From Scedosporium boydii (Eukaryota > Ascomycota > Sordariomycetes > Microascales > Microascaceae), in NCBI GenBank assembly GCA_002221725.1, contig NJFT01000319.1:1-36090 (forward strand): a stretch of DNA of 36,090 bases, read 5' to 3'. The notes beneath the pieces were generated by a model that saw only the letters and a program-made list of their open reading frames with translations, did no database searches and was not told the DNA's origin. The translations under genes were made by a program, and so were the position numbers. This document shows positions 1 through 11,625 of this stretch, in pieces. Numbering within the stretch: position 1 is the first letter of the stretch; every line of letters begins with the position of its first letter.

Positions 1-1243
1 TCTTCTTCTGGAAAACCGGTCGTCGTTTGCCATACCATTATAATTATATGCGTCAAGAACATGAAGGTAGCCACCAGACACGGCTTCAATATGACGTCAA
101 CCAGAGTATGAGGTGTTGGAGGTCTACTGATGTTATGTATAGGACTGTTAACGAGACAGCAGGGTCCAAAGTGCAGGACCGAGTCCTGGAAGCTAATTTC
201 TAAATTAACCGATCACGGAAGAAAATGTGCTACCGCTTCCCGAATCTTGGGTTTCCTTAGGTTGGCATGAAAAATCGCCCTGCTCCTTTTGACAATGAGG
301 AACTGTTCGTCAATGTCACAAGAGGTACAGGTACGAACTAGTGACTTTCGGGGCAACATATCAAACTACTCGAAGCCCTGGCAGGAACTTGTCCTTTCCA
401 AGTTGCGTGGTAAATCACGCCCCCTACCTGGCATCCTAACTGATCCATCCACCTTGTCCAGGGACTTGCTCCCGGCATCCGATTCAGAACATGACGGCCG
501 CGCATACGGAGTACTTCAAAAAACCTTACTGTGACGTGGTAGCAATCTTCCGTGTGGCCGTGGTATACTTGCCGGCCGACCCGGGCTCGTTACAGGCAAA
601 CTTTCCGAACGGCAGCCTCCGGCACGCTTTGCTCCACACGAGTACCCACAATCGGTGCCCAATGCGCAGGCTTTGAGACCCAATACGAAGTACACAGTAC
701 TTCTATCACGAAGGCAAACTCGGCGACCGGTAATAACGACTACAACGCCGGCTAGGGGAGGTGCTGGTGGTGGCGCCGTCTTGCTGGAGTAGTCTTTTCT
801 CATCTGTTGTCGTGGATTTCTATCCAGCACTCGACAACTATTGAAATATGTAGGTTAGCACCCGATACATGTTAAGCGAACGATTTAGATAATAGGGTAA
901 GTATCATGATCACAAAATAGTAATGTATCCTGACAATCATGCATTTAAGATTTCGGGTTTTGGATGCTACATACCTTACTGGGCCGACGTTCACATCACA
1001 TGGTATGTCTGGGCTCCCAGAGCAAAAACAAGTTATGTACCGAAACACATAAAAGAGTGGCATCTGGTCTGATTGTCCCATCTCCCATGGGCCATGCCAT
1101 AAACTCCAAGTTACAATACGGCCTTGCCTCAGAGCTCGACATCGTCGCGCTTGAAATCACTTCGTTGGACAGCAATAAAAGCGCTAATAAAATACGGAAT
1201 CCTTTCGAATCCGAATCGCATCTTGAATAAACAGCTTAGCTAG
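1..1243. other. Intergenic, no supported gene
   Basis: I see no supported gene here. Several short ORFs exist on both strands (the largest is 104 codons, minus strand, about 516-830), but they overlap one another, show no recognisable domain and lack convincing splice structure. The stretch is cut by the window edge, so a gene ending just outside could leave untranslated sequence here. Confidence 0.5.

Positions 1244-1290
<47 letters not shown>
1244..1290 (+). repeat. Homopolymeric A tract (47 nt)
   Basis: An uninterrupted run of 47 A residues ends 18 bp before the ATG of the histidine-rich ORF. Long poly(dA:dT) tracts often sit in fungal promoters, where they exclude nucleosomes. A retroposition tail or a length error at a homopolymer are alternatives. 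The exact length in the real genome is uncertain. Confidence 0.9.
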
Positions 1291-1291
<1 letters not shown>

Positions 1292-1308
1292 ACACCTCAA
1301 TTTCCGAA

Positions 1309-1605
1309 ATGGCCGAGAGACAACACCACCCTCATGGCGAAGGCAAGCACGGAGAGGGTCACGAACACCACAAGAACACCCTTAATGTTGAGAGCCGTGA
1401 GGCCCACAAGCACCACGAGAACGATCCGGCCTCAAAACAACACCACGAAGAGCACCATAAAATTTGTGAAAGTCTTGACCTCAACGACCCATCGCATCAC
1501 AAGGGACACCCGCATCATCAGGGCGAGAGCCACCGCCATGAAGAGCATGGCCACCAGCATGAGCACGGCCACCAGCATGAGCATGGAGAAAGTATGAAGG
1601 AATAA
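1309..1605 (+). CDS. Small histidine-rich protein, possibly metal-binding
   Basis: This is a 98-residue single-exon ORF with a good start context (cgaaATGgcc) and a TAA stop. The product is very hydrophilic and dominated by His, Glu, Lys and Gly, with HH, HEHH and HHEEHH clusters throughout and no signal peptide or membrane segment. The C-terminal third carries a short tandem repeat of the type EHGHQH, encoded by an 18-bp DNA repeat (about 1546-1586). Such composition is typical of proteins that bind nickel, zinc or copper through imidazoles, but no named family is recognised and the metal role is inference from composition. It is convergent with the alternative oxidase gene; 176 bp separate the two stop codons. 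Low-complexity sequence can give false ORFs, but the length, start context and consistent composition favour a real gene. Confidence 0.6.
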   Translation: MAERQHHPHGEGKHGEGHEHHKNTLNVESREAHKHHENDPASKQHHEEHHKICESLDLNDPSHHKGHPHHQGESHRHEEHGHQHEHGHQHEHGESMKE

Positions 1606-1750
1606 AAGGCAGCGTGAGCGGCGCTGGAGATTGAGGAAAGATAGTAATTTTTATATTCATTTGCGAGATGCCTAGCATAATCCTTGACTATATGTGAATG
1701 TATTGCATCAACCTTCAGCGCCGTCGCGACCAGATGGTGCTCATGATTTT

Positions 1751-1790
1751 CTCAAATGACCCTTTCTCAAATGACCCTTTCTCAAATGAC
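1751..1790 (-). repeat. 15-bp tandem repeat across the oxidase stop codon
   Basis: The unit ctcaaatgacccttt occurs twice, followed by a third partial copy of 10 bp. On the minus strand the copy nearest the gene supplies the last two sense codons and the TGA stop of the alternative oxidase. The other copies lie in the 3' untranslated region and repeat the same codons and stop in frame. It looks like local slippage duplication of the end of the coding region. Confidence 0.85.
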
Positions 1791-2954
1791 GTCGGATCGC
1801 TCGAAGCCAACAGTCTTCGAAGCCGCCTCAGGCTTGCCCCCATCTTTATAGATGCTGACAAACGGATTGGGATCCTCTTTTTGATTCAAGTTGCTAAGCG
1901 TGTGGTTAACGCCTCGGTGAACCGCCTCTGCAAGAACGAAAGTTAGCCTTTACATCATCCAAACAACTTCGCCGTCACGAGGCTTCATCTGGAAGACATA
2001 TGGCGTACCATCTGCCCGGATGTACAACAAAAGGTTCTTCATCGTGCGTTTCCCCTCCGGTATGTTCCAATAATCAACCGCAATGTCTGGGATGCGGAAA
2101 TTGGGGTCATTCCACTTAGGAGTGGCCCCCTGATCCATCTCGCGAATGCAGCGTGTATACGTGTGAACAGCCTCTTCCTCGAGGTAGCCCACGAAGCGAT
2201 GACAGATACGCGGAGATACGAGGTACGATAGGAACATGCTATTGAAGAAGACGCCCTGTGCTCCAAGGATCATGAGTCTCATGAACCATCCTGGCTCACA
2301 CATCTTCAAGAAGGTCAGCAGGTGCATCCGTTCGTTGAAGCTCTCCTCGAGCAAGGTCTCGATCCAGCCTTGGTCACGCTTCATGCGGCGGAGGCTATGG
2401 AGGTGACGAAGCATGCCTGCCACCATACCTGGGACTGTACGTCGTAAAGAGTAAAAGTCAGTCAGTCAATTGCTGATACGCGAAGAGGGGAAAGGCGAAC
2501 CTCCTGCAATACTCTCCAGGAAGACAAATCGCACGAGCCACTGAGCCTCAGTGAGCGGCTTTTCGGCCGCCACCGCTGTCGTCGGGTTCTTCTTATCAAC
2601 TTGCTGGTCGGTGCTCAACCCTGTTGCCTTGTCCATGCACCAGCGCGCAAACCGAATCAGCCTCCAGGCGACCCAGTCCCCAACGTTGGTCGGCTCGCGG
2701 TGGCCGACCTGCACACCTAACATCTGCTCCTCGGTCCATCCCTTGTGCGGCCAGGCTGACGGCGTCTTCCGGATCAATTTCGTCTCTTTTTCGGGAAAGA
2801 AGTCACGAAGGCGCGATGACGTAGTGGTAGAAAAGGCTCGGGGGAGCTTTGACACTGTGGTGCCTCCGAAATAAGACCTCGCTGGAAGGACCAAATCGGC
2901 TGAACAGACGAGCCCCAACCTGGCCGGGTGACCGAGTAATCGACGACGAATCAT
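1782..2954 (-). CDS. aox1: Mitochondrial alternative oxidase (AOX)
   Basis: Cyanide-resistant ubiquinol oxidase of the inner mitochondrial membrane; it reduces oxygen to water and bypasses complexes III and IV. My model has three exons, 2501-2954, 2009-2434 and 1782-1927, with introns of 66 and 81 bp, giving 341 residues (usual fungal size about 350). The first 45 residues or so are Arg/Ser-rich with almost no acidic residues, as in a mitochondrial presequence. All diiron ligands are visible: E147 in LESIAG, E186 and H189 in NERMH, the LEEEA glutamates near 238, and E294 and H297 in RADEAVH. The second intron splits the Asp293/Glu294 region. Read without that splice the ORF stops early and loses the last two ligands, so a naive call looks truncated. 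The start is the first ATG in frame. A close match to Aspergillus AOX is evident by eye. Confidence 0.95.
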
Positions 2955-3443
2955 GAGGTCCTGAAGGATCGTAACTTAGCAGAAATAATACTTTCTAAGC
3001 GATTAGAGCTCGGATCGTACACTTGGTAAAGGTATGGAAATAGATGCGATTATTGAAAATAGGTCAACAATAGTATCTTATAAAGGTGACATGGCCTATT
3101 ATATACAAGTGTCTGCGAACAGAATTAGTACCTGATACTAACGTGCTACCAGTTCCAAGCATGGCTCGTGCAGCGCCAAGAAGTGGGTCACGACAGAGGC
3201 TGCGAGTGGATGCATAACCATGATATGATGGCTTATATCAGGATGGACCTGCTCGATGACGAAGCTATTACCTGGATAACCTTTCCTGTGCCCATATGGA
3301 AAGTATCACACCATCAAAAGTTCCTCGAAATAGGGGAGGCTCACACGGTCCAGGAACCCGGATCAAGGCACAAGCATCGTTAGCTTCAGACGAAAAAGCA
3401 AAGCGATTGAACCACCCCAGCTGAAACATCAGGGCGGGGTTAA
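2955..3443. other. Intergenic, upstream of alternative oxidase
   Basis: This holds the presumed minus-strand promoter of the oxidase gene and, further on, the end of a short orphan ORF. A 71-codon plus-strand ORF at 3168-3383 has no recognisable features. I see no defined regulatory motif I can name. Confidence 0.4.
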
Positions 3444-3728
3444 TCATATGATATGTATATATACGGGAACCGTGCCTCTTTGCGGTACGGGTGTGTTACT
3501 ACGGAAACCGATGAGACCGTGGGTTTTGGCTTCCTCTGGAGCATTCTCGAACAAGCCCTTAAGTTTAGCCTTGAGCTCTGTTGCCAACTCGGTGTTGTTA
3601 GCTTTGATTGCTGTCTCAGCAGCATCAGCAGTTCTTGCCGCTCTAGACGCCGTTAGGATATAGCTGCCATAATAGACTTGCAGGGAATAGGGATATTGAT
3701 AAGTACCGTTCTGCTGAGTGACGGGCAT
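3444..3728 (-). CDS. Hypothetical protein, 94 codons
   Basis: An ATG-started ORF of 94 residues. The first 30 residues are Tyr/Gln/Ser-rich. The middle (about 33-75) is an Ala/Lys/Glu-rich stretch likely to be helical (TADAAETAIKANNTELATEL). The last 20 residues look random and may be intronic read-through: a GTAGTA donor lies near 3498 and a TTTCAG acceptor-like site near 3424, but the sequence beyond has no clear coding character. I do not recognise a family. The ordered amphipathic middle argues for a real gene or a fragment of one. Confidence 0.35.
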   Translation of the reverse strand: MPVTQQNGTYQYPYSLQVYYGSYILTASRAARTADAAETAIKANNTELATELKAKLKGLFENAPEEAKTHGLIGFRSNTPVPQRGTVPVYIHII

Positions 3729-5512
3729 CCCGCACTAGCCCTTTTCTCTTATATTCTAAAGATATTTAGCAAGATGAGCTCGACTTAGGTTGTACGAGAA
3801 AGCAAATAGATCTATAATAACGAAGGGGATCGTTATATCCTCGATTCCCAATACACAAAATATCTTACAACCGTTTACGAATAGTGTTTGCATAACCAAA
3901 GGATACCCCAATAGCAGTGAAGCTTCCGTTTTCTATTGCCAACATATATTGTAGCTGGCTGGATGAGCATAGCTGGCTCAATTGTGCTGCAAATAAGACA
4001 GACAAGTGACATGGCACTAGAAATAAGCTATATCCGAGAGGAAGGAAGTAAGTCTTAAGGGTAAATGGCTTTGTGCAATTCCTATTTCTCCGATCTGTGA
4101 AAACGAAAAAAAAAAATAGAGTCGCATTCTGGGTCCCATTGTTTCTTGTAGTCTACGAAGAGACTCTTGCGAAGAGACTGGAGATTTGAATCATGGAGCA
4201 GCGTTTGTTTAAAGGCAAGAAGCGCCGGTTGTACAACACTTTTCCATAGCCATCACAAAAGTTGACATCGATCTTTCATAACATTTCACACTGCTGGAAA
4301 GAGAAGTTCCAGTCTGCGAGCGCGTGTTGTCCAACCAGCCAGTCACGATGATCTACATCGTCCCGTGCTCGACTCCATGATGATGGATGGCTGACGACAG
4401 TTTGGACTTTTGCCAGAATGCTGGCTGAGGAACCTGTGTGAGGTCGCTTTGTTTCTCGGCGACTTATTACCCGCATATCTACTTAGTGTTAGGCGATCAT
4501 TGACGATTCGAGTGCATTGTGGTCGCGGAACTTGACAATGTGACCCCCCTCTGCCTTTACCGCGAGTCCAATCTGCTCATCCGGTTGACATTCCAATTCA
4601 AAGATTCACGTTAGGCGCTGATCACTGAGCTGGTGGGAATTGGCCGTTAGAACCGATCACGAGTGAAATCCCATGACCGGCGCTATTGCGGCCAAGGCCA
4701 AGGTTAAAGTCGATGCCGCCAGGGTTGGTTTGAAGCCGCAGTCCGGAATCGCTGGAGCTTTCAAACCGAAGACTGAAAATATCGCTATGGCCCTCAAGCT
4801 TGCGGACCGACCTCCCTGCCCGACTTTATATCTCATATTCGCACGGTCTAGTATCTTCTCCGGACCTCGCTTGTAGCTTTAGTGCAGACACTCAATACTT
4901 CCCTTGATGTGAGTGCTAATGATCCGATCTCTGACGATATAACTGAGAAATCATAGAATACCTCGAACAAAGAAGAAGAAGAAGAAGAACGAATGTAAGA
5001 ATAACGGGCTTGCTCAACAGTGAATAAATCAACATCCAAGCTTAGCCACTACACAGACTGGCGTAGTTAGGATCAGCAGCTCCAGATAGCAGTACGACTA
5101 ACATTTTTGGTCAATGCGTGACATGTGTAGTGGCGAAACGGGTTACTCGCCGGCCCCGCGGACGCCAATAACTAAATACCGTTGACCCGACCTCTGTGTA
5201 TACTGAGAGGGAGGAAGAAAGTCCTCGTTAGAGGCAAGTATTTCAAGACATTGGAGGTGGAACAAGCCCAGGGATGCAGCGTGTGGAGTCAGCGGCGCCG
5301 CTGAATGCGGCGTATGGACGAGACGCAATGATAACTATCGGACTACTTTCCCTTCAATGGTCGAGTACAAAGAGGAGGCACGATCCATCTCCTTTGGGCG
5401 CTGTGCGACTAGTATAATATATATTTATTATGGAGATTGATGGTGAATCCTTATGAGACAGCGAGAAGGGTGGTGGAACGAATGGAACATGGCGGGACTA
5501 TCCTCGTGCAAA
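3729..5512. other. Gene-poor intergenic stretch
   Basis: No supported gene in about 1.8 kb. It contains short ORFs (for example 4276-4476 minus and 4673-4876 plus) without family resemblance, a short A run near 4107-4117, and a GAA/AAG microsatellite at about 4970-4989. The right end should include the 3' untranslated region of the transcription-factor gene. Confidence 0.5.
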
Positions 5513-8190
5513 TCACCACACTCCTCCCCCTTCAACTGGCATTCTCGCCGCCTCAATATCGCACACCGCGCGGAAAACCCGCTCCAGGACCCTTTGCATT
5601 CGTTGCAGATCCCGAATCCCTGCAGACCAACGCGAAAGCGTCGCAATCGAGGTGCTCGTCAGATCCTTCCAATTCCCTGGCGGCCTAACGGGCCCATCGG
5701 CCACAACGGCGGCCAGGATGATGAGTGTGCAGCGGAAGGCTCGACGCAGGACTACCCATGTGGCGCCGTGGCGGCCGTGGTCGGCGCAGCGCAGGATGCA
5801 GTTTACGCAGAGCGTCATGTGGCGTTGTGCTAGGGTCGCGATAGATGGAGTCGGCGGCTTTGTGGGCGGGTGGTGAAGGCAGTAGTAAACCAAGGGTCGG
5901 AGGATGATTTCATTCCACTCTTCGAAGCGGCCCTCGAAGTAGTAGCCCATTTCATTATCCGGTTGAGAAGCTGGGTCGTAACGCATTGTTGGGGGGAAAT
6001 GAGATTGCCTGGCAAGATGGTTAGGGTCTGGGAGACTCGTGGGGGAGATGGTAGACAGGTGATGCACATACAAGTCGGAAATCTGTTTTTCAGACTCATA
6101 ATACTGTCGGCAGACGAGATCAATATTCTCAATCCAACTCTGCTCGCCCTTCTCATAAATGACCGAGAGGACTTCATCAAGCGTCCGCCGGAGTGAGATT
6201 TCAGCAAGATAAAAGAACCAGATAAACTCGTTCCGCCGAGGTGAAAACACATCTGACATATCGCCGTCATCGCCGAGGTCGCCTGGGGTCAAGTTATTGA
6301 GGGATTCCGGAGGAGTGGGGAAGGCGGTCGGGTATTTGAAACCCGTGAGGTCACTGGCGAGGGTGATGCCGAGTGCCGTGGCGAATTCTCTAGAGATATC
6401 ATGAATAAAACAATCAGCAACGTGAATCTGTGTCATGAGCAGGAGATTAATCGCGGTCCGATCGATGTATAATATACCTTTCTGCCTTATGAATGGTCCA
6501 AAACGCTCTCTGCTCAAGGTGATAGCTGATGGCCGATCCCGCGGCTGTAGATTCAGGTTCTACGGGGTAGTCATCTTGGCCACCCGTGTGAAGACGGTTT
6601 TCTTGCTCGTGCCGCTGCATGTTGTGAATACGTAGCCGCGTAGCCGCTTGCTGTAGATACATCCAAGCCTGTAGCGGCCGGAAGGCATATCTCTCGAACA
6701 GAGACGCGTAGTAGAAGCACTGGATATCGACGAGAGATGTGCCGAGGAATCCAAAGCGTCTCTGGGCAGCCTCGTAATAGGCCTCAGCGGCCTCGTCGTC
6801 CGACTCCGACATGAAGGCGGGGGAAACAGCCGAGTCACGGCGCGCTGACGGGGATAGTGAAGATCGAACAGATGGTGGAGGTTCCCAGGGGCGGGAGTAG
6901 CTGGCCAGAGCGCAAGCAAGAAGCTGAAGCATTCTTAGTGGAAGGAGTGCCGCTGTATCATAGTGTGTGTGTGTCAAGGATAGAAAGCTGGATAGATGCT
7001 GGGGGTGATTTAGTAGGAGGGCAAGTTGATGTCGGACTTACCACTATGCAAGATTTCGCATCCCAGCCTAGCCCATCCTCCGCCACGGTCCTCGCATACG
7101 AGAGCAGGTCATGATCGTCCAAGATTGGATTACGACAGTTGACCAGAGTAAGAAACTTTTGAGATAATGGGACGAAGGCCTGCTGGCGCACGCCCTTTCT
7201 GAAGAGTGATGTCATCTTAGCCTGCTGGCTAGTGCCACCGCACGAAGCTGGCGATGCCGAGTCACCAACGGACGGCGTGGGGGCTACTTCGTGTTCCTCG
7301 CCGTCGCCGCGCACATGCGCATGGAAAATGAATGAGTCGATAGCGGCGTCCTCATCGGGAATAACGCCCCTGAAGACAGGCCACTTGAGAATCGCCTCGC
7401 ATTTCGTGTACTGGAGATATGCCGTAGCAGAGGATAAGGGTTGGCGGTCGGGCAGGCTCTCTGGCTCAACGGCACTGAGACCGGCACTCTCATGCCCAAG
7501 GCTGTTTCCGGTCAAAGCACTCAACACGGATAATCGTGAGCCCATCTCGGATACTGCACTATTGCTCCGGGCATCCGATGGCGACGAGAGGGCCAGGAGG
7601 TTTCGGATGTCATCCAGTCGCTCGAGGACTTCGCGGTGCCTGCTCGCGGCCTCATCGAACCCGATCTGCAGCCCATCCGCCTCTGAGCCATCGGCGTAAA
7701 CACACCGTGCCTTGTGGTGGCGACACGAGCCGCAGACCGGACGCCCATTGTCGCATTTCGTCTTGCGCAAACGGCAGAACTGACAAGCGGCGATGGCGCG
7801 TTTGCGGCGCACGTACGGGCTATCCGCTGGAGCTGCCGCGGGGAGTCTTGCGGAAGTGGGGCCCGTCGAGGTCGACATGGGTACCGGGCCGGTGTCGGCG
7901 TGGTTAAGATGGTTGGCTGCCGTTCTTTCGGTGATGATGTGTCGTCCTCCTGTCCGCGCCTTGGGTCGTGATGACGGCGGCGGCAGCCAATCTGACCGAA
8001 GTCGCTGAGTCGGATGCGGACTGCCCTCGCCGTCGGGCTCAGACGAGTAACGTCGTTTGGCGGGGTTTTCGGTTGTCGAAGCCGATGATGGGGCACTCGT
8101 CGGTGGCGACGACAGGGGTGAAAGTCGCATGGGCATGAGTGGGGGAAGCAAAGGGCCGCTGTAAAAGGATGGAAGTGGGTGGTTCTTCAT
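5513..8190 (-). CDS. Zn2Cys6 (Gal4-type) transcription factor with fungal middle-homology region
   Basis: Nuclear DNA-binding regulator. I model three exons, 7042-8190, 6478-6923 and 5513-6389, with introns of 118 and 88 bp, giving 823 residues. The first acceptor is chosen so that WDAKSCIV continues directly into LLACALASYS, the conserved order in this family; a nearer AG would insert unrelated residues. Residues 1-130 are Pro/Ser-rich with basic patches. The binuclear cluster is C136, C139, C146, C153, C156 and C163 (CX2CX6CX6CX2CX6C), preceded by RRKRA. A linker with a short helical, possibly coiled-coil segment follows (about 183-200), then the Fungal_trans domain from about 270, with recognisable WDAKSC, FWTIHKAER and YPTAFPTPP segments. 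It lies head-to-tail downstream of the MFS transporter gene on the same strand. It may control that gene and the dioxygenase beyond; this is inference from position only. Confidence 0.93.
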
Positions 8191-8897
8191 GTTTGTTGCT
8201 CAATTTCTGTGTCGGCTCCGATAACTGCCGTTTCGTAATTGTCCTTCGTCTCTGGGCACCTCGGTGAGTTGACATCGATTGAAAACAGAAGGATGAGTTC
8301 TAACTACCGAAGGCATGGATTGGAATGATGAGCCAGCTCCGAACGAATGGCATAATAGACAACAACCATGTCTAACCCAAAGGAGTTAGGAAGAATCACA
8401 CATCCTGTGACACCTCGGAAATCTACAGTTCCATCACCTCGTTTCGCCTTCAGATACACGCGCATCCCAAGAAAAGAAGGAAAAAAGAAACCTAGAATTT
8501 CCTCTACTCTTTTCGAACACAATTCCCCTCCTTCCTGGTATGTTTGCTTGCATCCTCTCAGGCGTCGTTTGCGTTAAACGTAAAACTCTTTTAACATACG
8601 AAGATAGTTTGTAGACCTGCCTGTGCTTAATACGAACAACTTCCTATCCTGCTCAGGGGGCCAGAATCTACTATTATGCCTAGAAAATAATCGCTATGCT
8701 TCTAGACCTCCTAAGCAAATGTGCGAGCCGCCACCACCCCTCCAGACACACTATAGGCAGAATCGCGACTTGGCTACCATTTGCCACCAGCGCTCAGAAG
8801 ATATAACCTTGACGTTCCCCCCTATAGGTGTTCCGAGTGGCTCCTTCAGAGCAATGCATAACAAATGTCACGAACACAAAGACGCAGATCCAATAAC
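8191..8897. other. Intergenic between transcription factor and transporter
   Basis: About 700 bp between two minus-strand genes: the promoter side of the regulator and the 3' side of the transporter. Only short overlapping ORFs are present (8304-8577), with no coding signature. I see no RNA gene or repeat. Confidence 0.5.
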
Positions 8898-10771
8898 TTA
8901 AGTCTCGCGACTGGGTCGCTTCTCAATATGCGAGGTCGTACCAGAGTCGGACTCAATTGCAAGGGCCTTCTCACTTTCCTCAGGGTGCTGGACAACACCT
9001 GTGCACTGGTAGCCTATACGAGGGAGAGAAGAGAATTAGTTATGCCGTTCATCCGGAGGAACAGGGAAGACAATAAGAGAGATTCGTGATGCGCATACTC
9101 TTAAACTTGCGGGAGGGAACTTTATTATAGAACATCTCGTCGATGTTTTCGAGGGAGCGGCGGTGGGTTTCCTATGTTGAAGGGGCCTAATTAGCGGGGG
9201 CTTCCATGCAGAAGGGTTTCGTCTAGTGCTCGGCGAGGCTTACCGGAAGGAAGAAGAAAACGAATGTGGCGGTAATCAGGTTAGATCCGAACCAGATAAA
9301 ACCAACTGAGAGATTATGTTAGCCGCAGAATATTCCTCCAAGTTAGGGGCGCGAGGAGAGGCGCCAGTAAGACCGTTCGGCGTGAAAAGGGAGTTGGGGA
9401 AGATAATGACAAACCCTTGGGACCAATATTCAAAGCCTCGGGGTTAATGAAGTAAGGCGTAGTGAAAGCAATCAAGAAGTAGGCGAGGAAACCAACACCG
9501 TTACCAAAACCGAAGGTCATGGCCCGAAGACGGTTGCTGGGGATCTCGCTGGCGACAACCCACGAGGTGGGACCGACGATAGCAGCATAGAGGCACTGGA
9601 ATATAATAACCATGCCGACAATGACCTTGCCAGTTGTTATTGTACCCGGATCAACGGACCAGACAGTGCCGATGACGAGCATGAGGGCAGCCTGGACGCT
9701 GAATCCAAACAGAAGAACGTAGCGACGTCCGACGAAGCGGTTGAGGAAGACACCAGAGATAGCTCCGAAGAGGGACACGGTGGTAACGATGATAGAATCG
9801 ACAAAAGGTCTCTGAGATCCCGCAATCTGGAAGAAGTAGGTTTTATAGCTGGAGATAAAAGGGAAACCAGACGCCCCATGCATGGTACCACTAGCGATAG
9901 TCAGGAGGGTCCGGCGGCGCTCGGCACTACTAAACATGAGGCGAACAGCGCCCCAGCCACCGAGTGTGTTCTCCTTCTCGGCCTCGATAGCCTCCGCAAT
10001 GGCAGTGATCTCGGCATCGATGAGCTCAGCAGGGAAGGAAGATCCACGCAGACGATAGAGATGAGTTCGGGCATCCTCACGGCGACCCTTCAGGAGAAGC
10101 CAGCGAGGAGACTCGGGGATGAAGAAAGACATGAGGACACAGAAGACCGGAATAGGGAACAGAGTGAAGAGAGGAATTTGATAGGAGAGGCGTGACTGGA
10201 TATTCTTCGTTGCGTTATTGACGACCGCACCGATAATAGTGCCGATGCAGACGGAAACCTGGACGAAGGTAACGAGCGCACCCCGAAGATGCGATGGTGC
10301 CGCCTCGGAAATATACAAGCTCGTAAATCCAATATAGAGACCATTGGAGACACCAAAAAGAAAACGGCCGAAGATGATGGCGCTCTTATTCGTAGAGAAG
10401 ACAAGGATAAGATTGGCTCCGATTGACGCCAGCGAACCGACGATAAAATTCCTTCTGCGGCCTAGGCGATGGGAAAAGAACTCAAGCGTGAAGGAACCGA
10501 CAATGACGCCGATGTTCATAAGACTGGTGATGGACTGCTGGAACGAAGGTGCGATACCGTAGCCCTGGGGTGCCTTTGGGTTTGGGTGGCCGAAGACCTT
10601 GAGGAAGCCTTTGATGGCCTGGGCGCCGTTGATGATGGAGATGTCGAGACCGTACTGGAGAGTGGCGAAGGAAACGATGAAGCAGATTATGATGGTGCGG
10701 ATGTTTTGTTGCCATGTCGTGCGGCCCTCGCGCGTGGCGAGGTTGGGCGCCGCGTCGCTTGCGGCCTTCAT
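8898..10771 (-). CDS. MFS sugar-porter family transporter
   Basis: Plasma-membrane proton/sugar-type permease with about 12 membrane segments. The model has four exons, 9415-10771, 9244-9305, 9099-9171 and 8898-9013, with introns of 109, 72 and 85 bp, giving 535 residues. The three small 3' exons restore the expected family ending: IGPK joins VGFIWFGSNLITATFVFFFLP, then ETHRRSLENIDEMFYNK, then a hydrophilic tail ending ERK-like KRPSRET. Sugar-porter signatures are present: YGLD near 40, RLGRRR at 102-107, SEAAPSHLRGA at 155-165 and PESPRWLL at 219-226. The open frame extends upstream to 10906, but only through a TTG; the first ATG is at 10771 with CAAG before it, and the upstream sequence is pyrimidine-rich like a leader. 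The substrate cannot be read from sequence; hexose, disaccharide or polyol are all possible. Confidence 0.92.
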
Positions 10772-11565
10772 CTTGGAGAAGGGCTTTAGTAATGACTGTC
10801 TCTGTCGGAGGCCCTTGTCAATGAACGACGGGGAGATCGCCGTTCCAGGAGAAGAGGAAGAGGTTAAATGGGAGAAAGTAGCGGGGAAAACGATCCTCCT
10901 ATGCAAACGTCCAGTTAGACAAGGGCTGGCAAAACGGACCCGATATAAGACAAGGAAGTAGGGATGGAATTATATAGAATTGGGCATATGTCATAGAACA
11001 GGATGCAGAACAATCATCATCTTCATCTCCCGAGTCGATAAAGAAATGCCGGGGAACGATAGAAGAAGGACAACAAGGTAGATTGTGTCTCTCGGACGTC
11101 TACTCCGGGGGTTATGCTACTCAATGTGCATATCTCGAACAGGGAGCAAATGAGGCAGAAGCTCTGAACTGCTATTTGAAATCCCACCCCAACTTCCTTC
11201 CTTTCCCCAGGAAATAGTCGAAATGCGGGGAAAGACGCATTAGCGCATTTGCCAGCTTGGGACGCTGACAATTTGGGACATTTTGATACCCCGGTTTTTA
11301 TCTTCCCCCACAAACGTAAAGTAGTTTAAGCTACTACCCGGCCGGACCTTGAAGCTTTGCACCGCGAGAGCCTCGTCCCATGGCTCAGACGCTACTCTCT
11401 TTACGCCCTGCAGTGACTCGGGGATTGGGGTGCATATGCCCTTCGGCTTCTTCGTATCTGAACTAGGCAAGAAGCAAAGGTTCTTTCCCTTTTCCCAATG
11501 CTTTCCCCCACATGACAGAAGGCTGGGGAAGAGACGAGACTAAGCCGAATTGCGCATAGATCGTC

Positions 11566-11625
11566 GAGGTGGAAATGTCGGGGAAAGACGCGGACGAAAG
11601 TTGTGGGGAAAGCTGGGGGTGGGTT
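11566..11625 (+). repeat. Inverted repeat arm A (GGGGAAAGACG family)
   Basis: This 60-bp stretch matches the reverse complement of 12062-12121 at roughly three quarters of positions by eye. The two share a 15-base identical core, GAAATGTCGGGGAAA, and both continue into GGGGG near the same offset. A related copy in direct orientation is at 14285-14337. It is a candidate terminal repeat of a small non-autonomous transposon or a dispersed regulatory repeat. Confidence 0.6.

Noticed and set aside
516..830. 104-codon minus-strand ORF with several cysteines near the left edge
   Set aside because: No signal peptide or family resemblance, and it overlaps ORFs on both strands; a small secreted protein cannot be supported.
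1950..2426. Alternative oxidase read as a gene truncated before its last iron ligands
   Set aside because: The premature stop lies inside an 81-bp GT-AG intron; splicing restores RADEAVH and a normal C-terminus.
10772..10906. Upstream extension of the MFS transporter frame by 45 codons
   Set aside because: It begins at TTG with no ATG and reads as pyrimidine-rich leader; the ATG at 10771 gives a normal family N-terminus.
9878..10961. Plus-strand ORFs antisense to the transporter
   Set aside because: They are shadows of a long, well-conserved coding frame on the minus strand.
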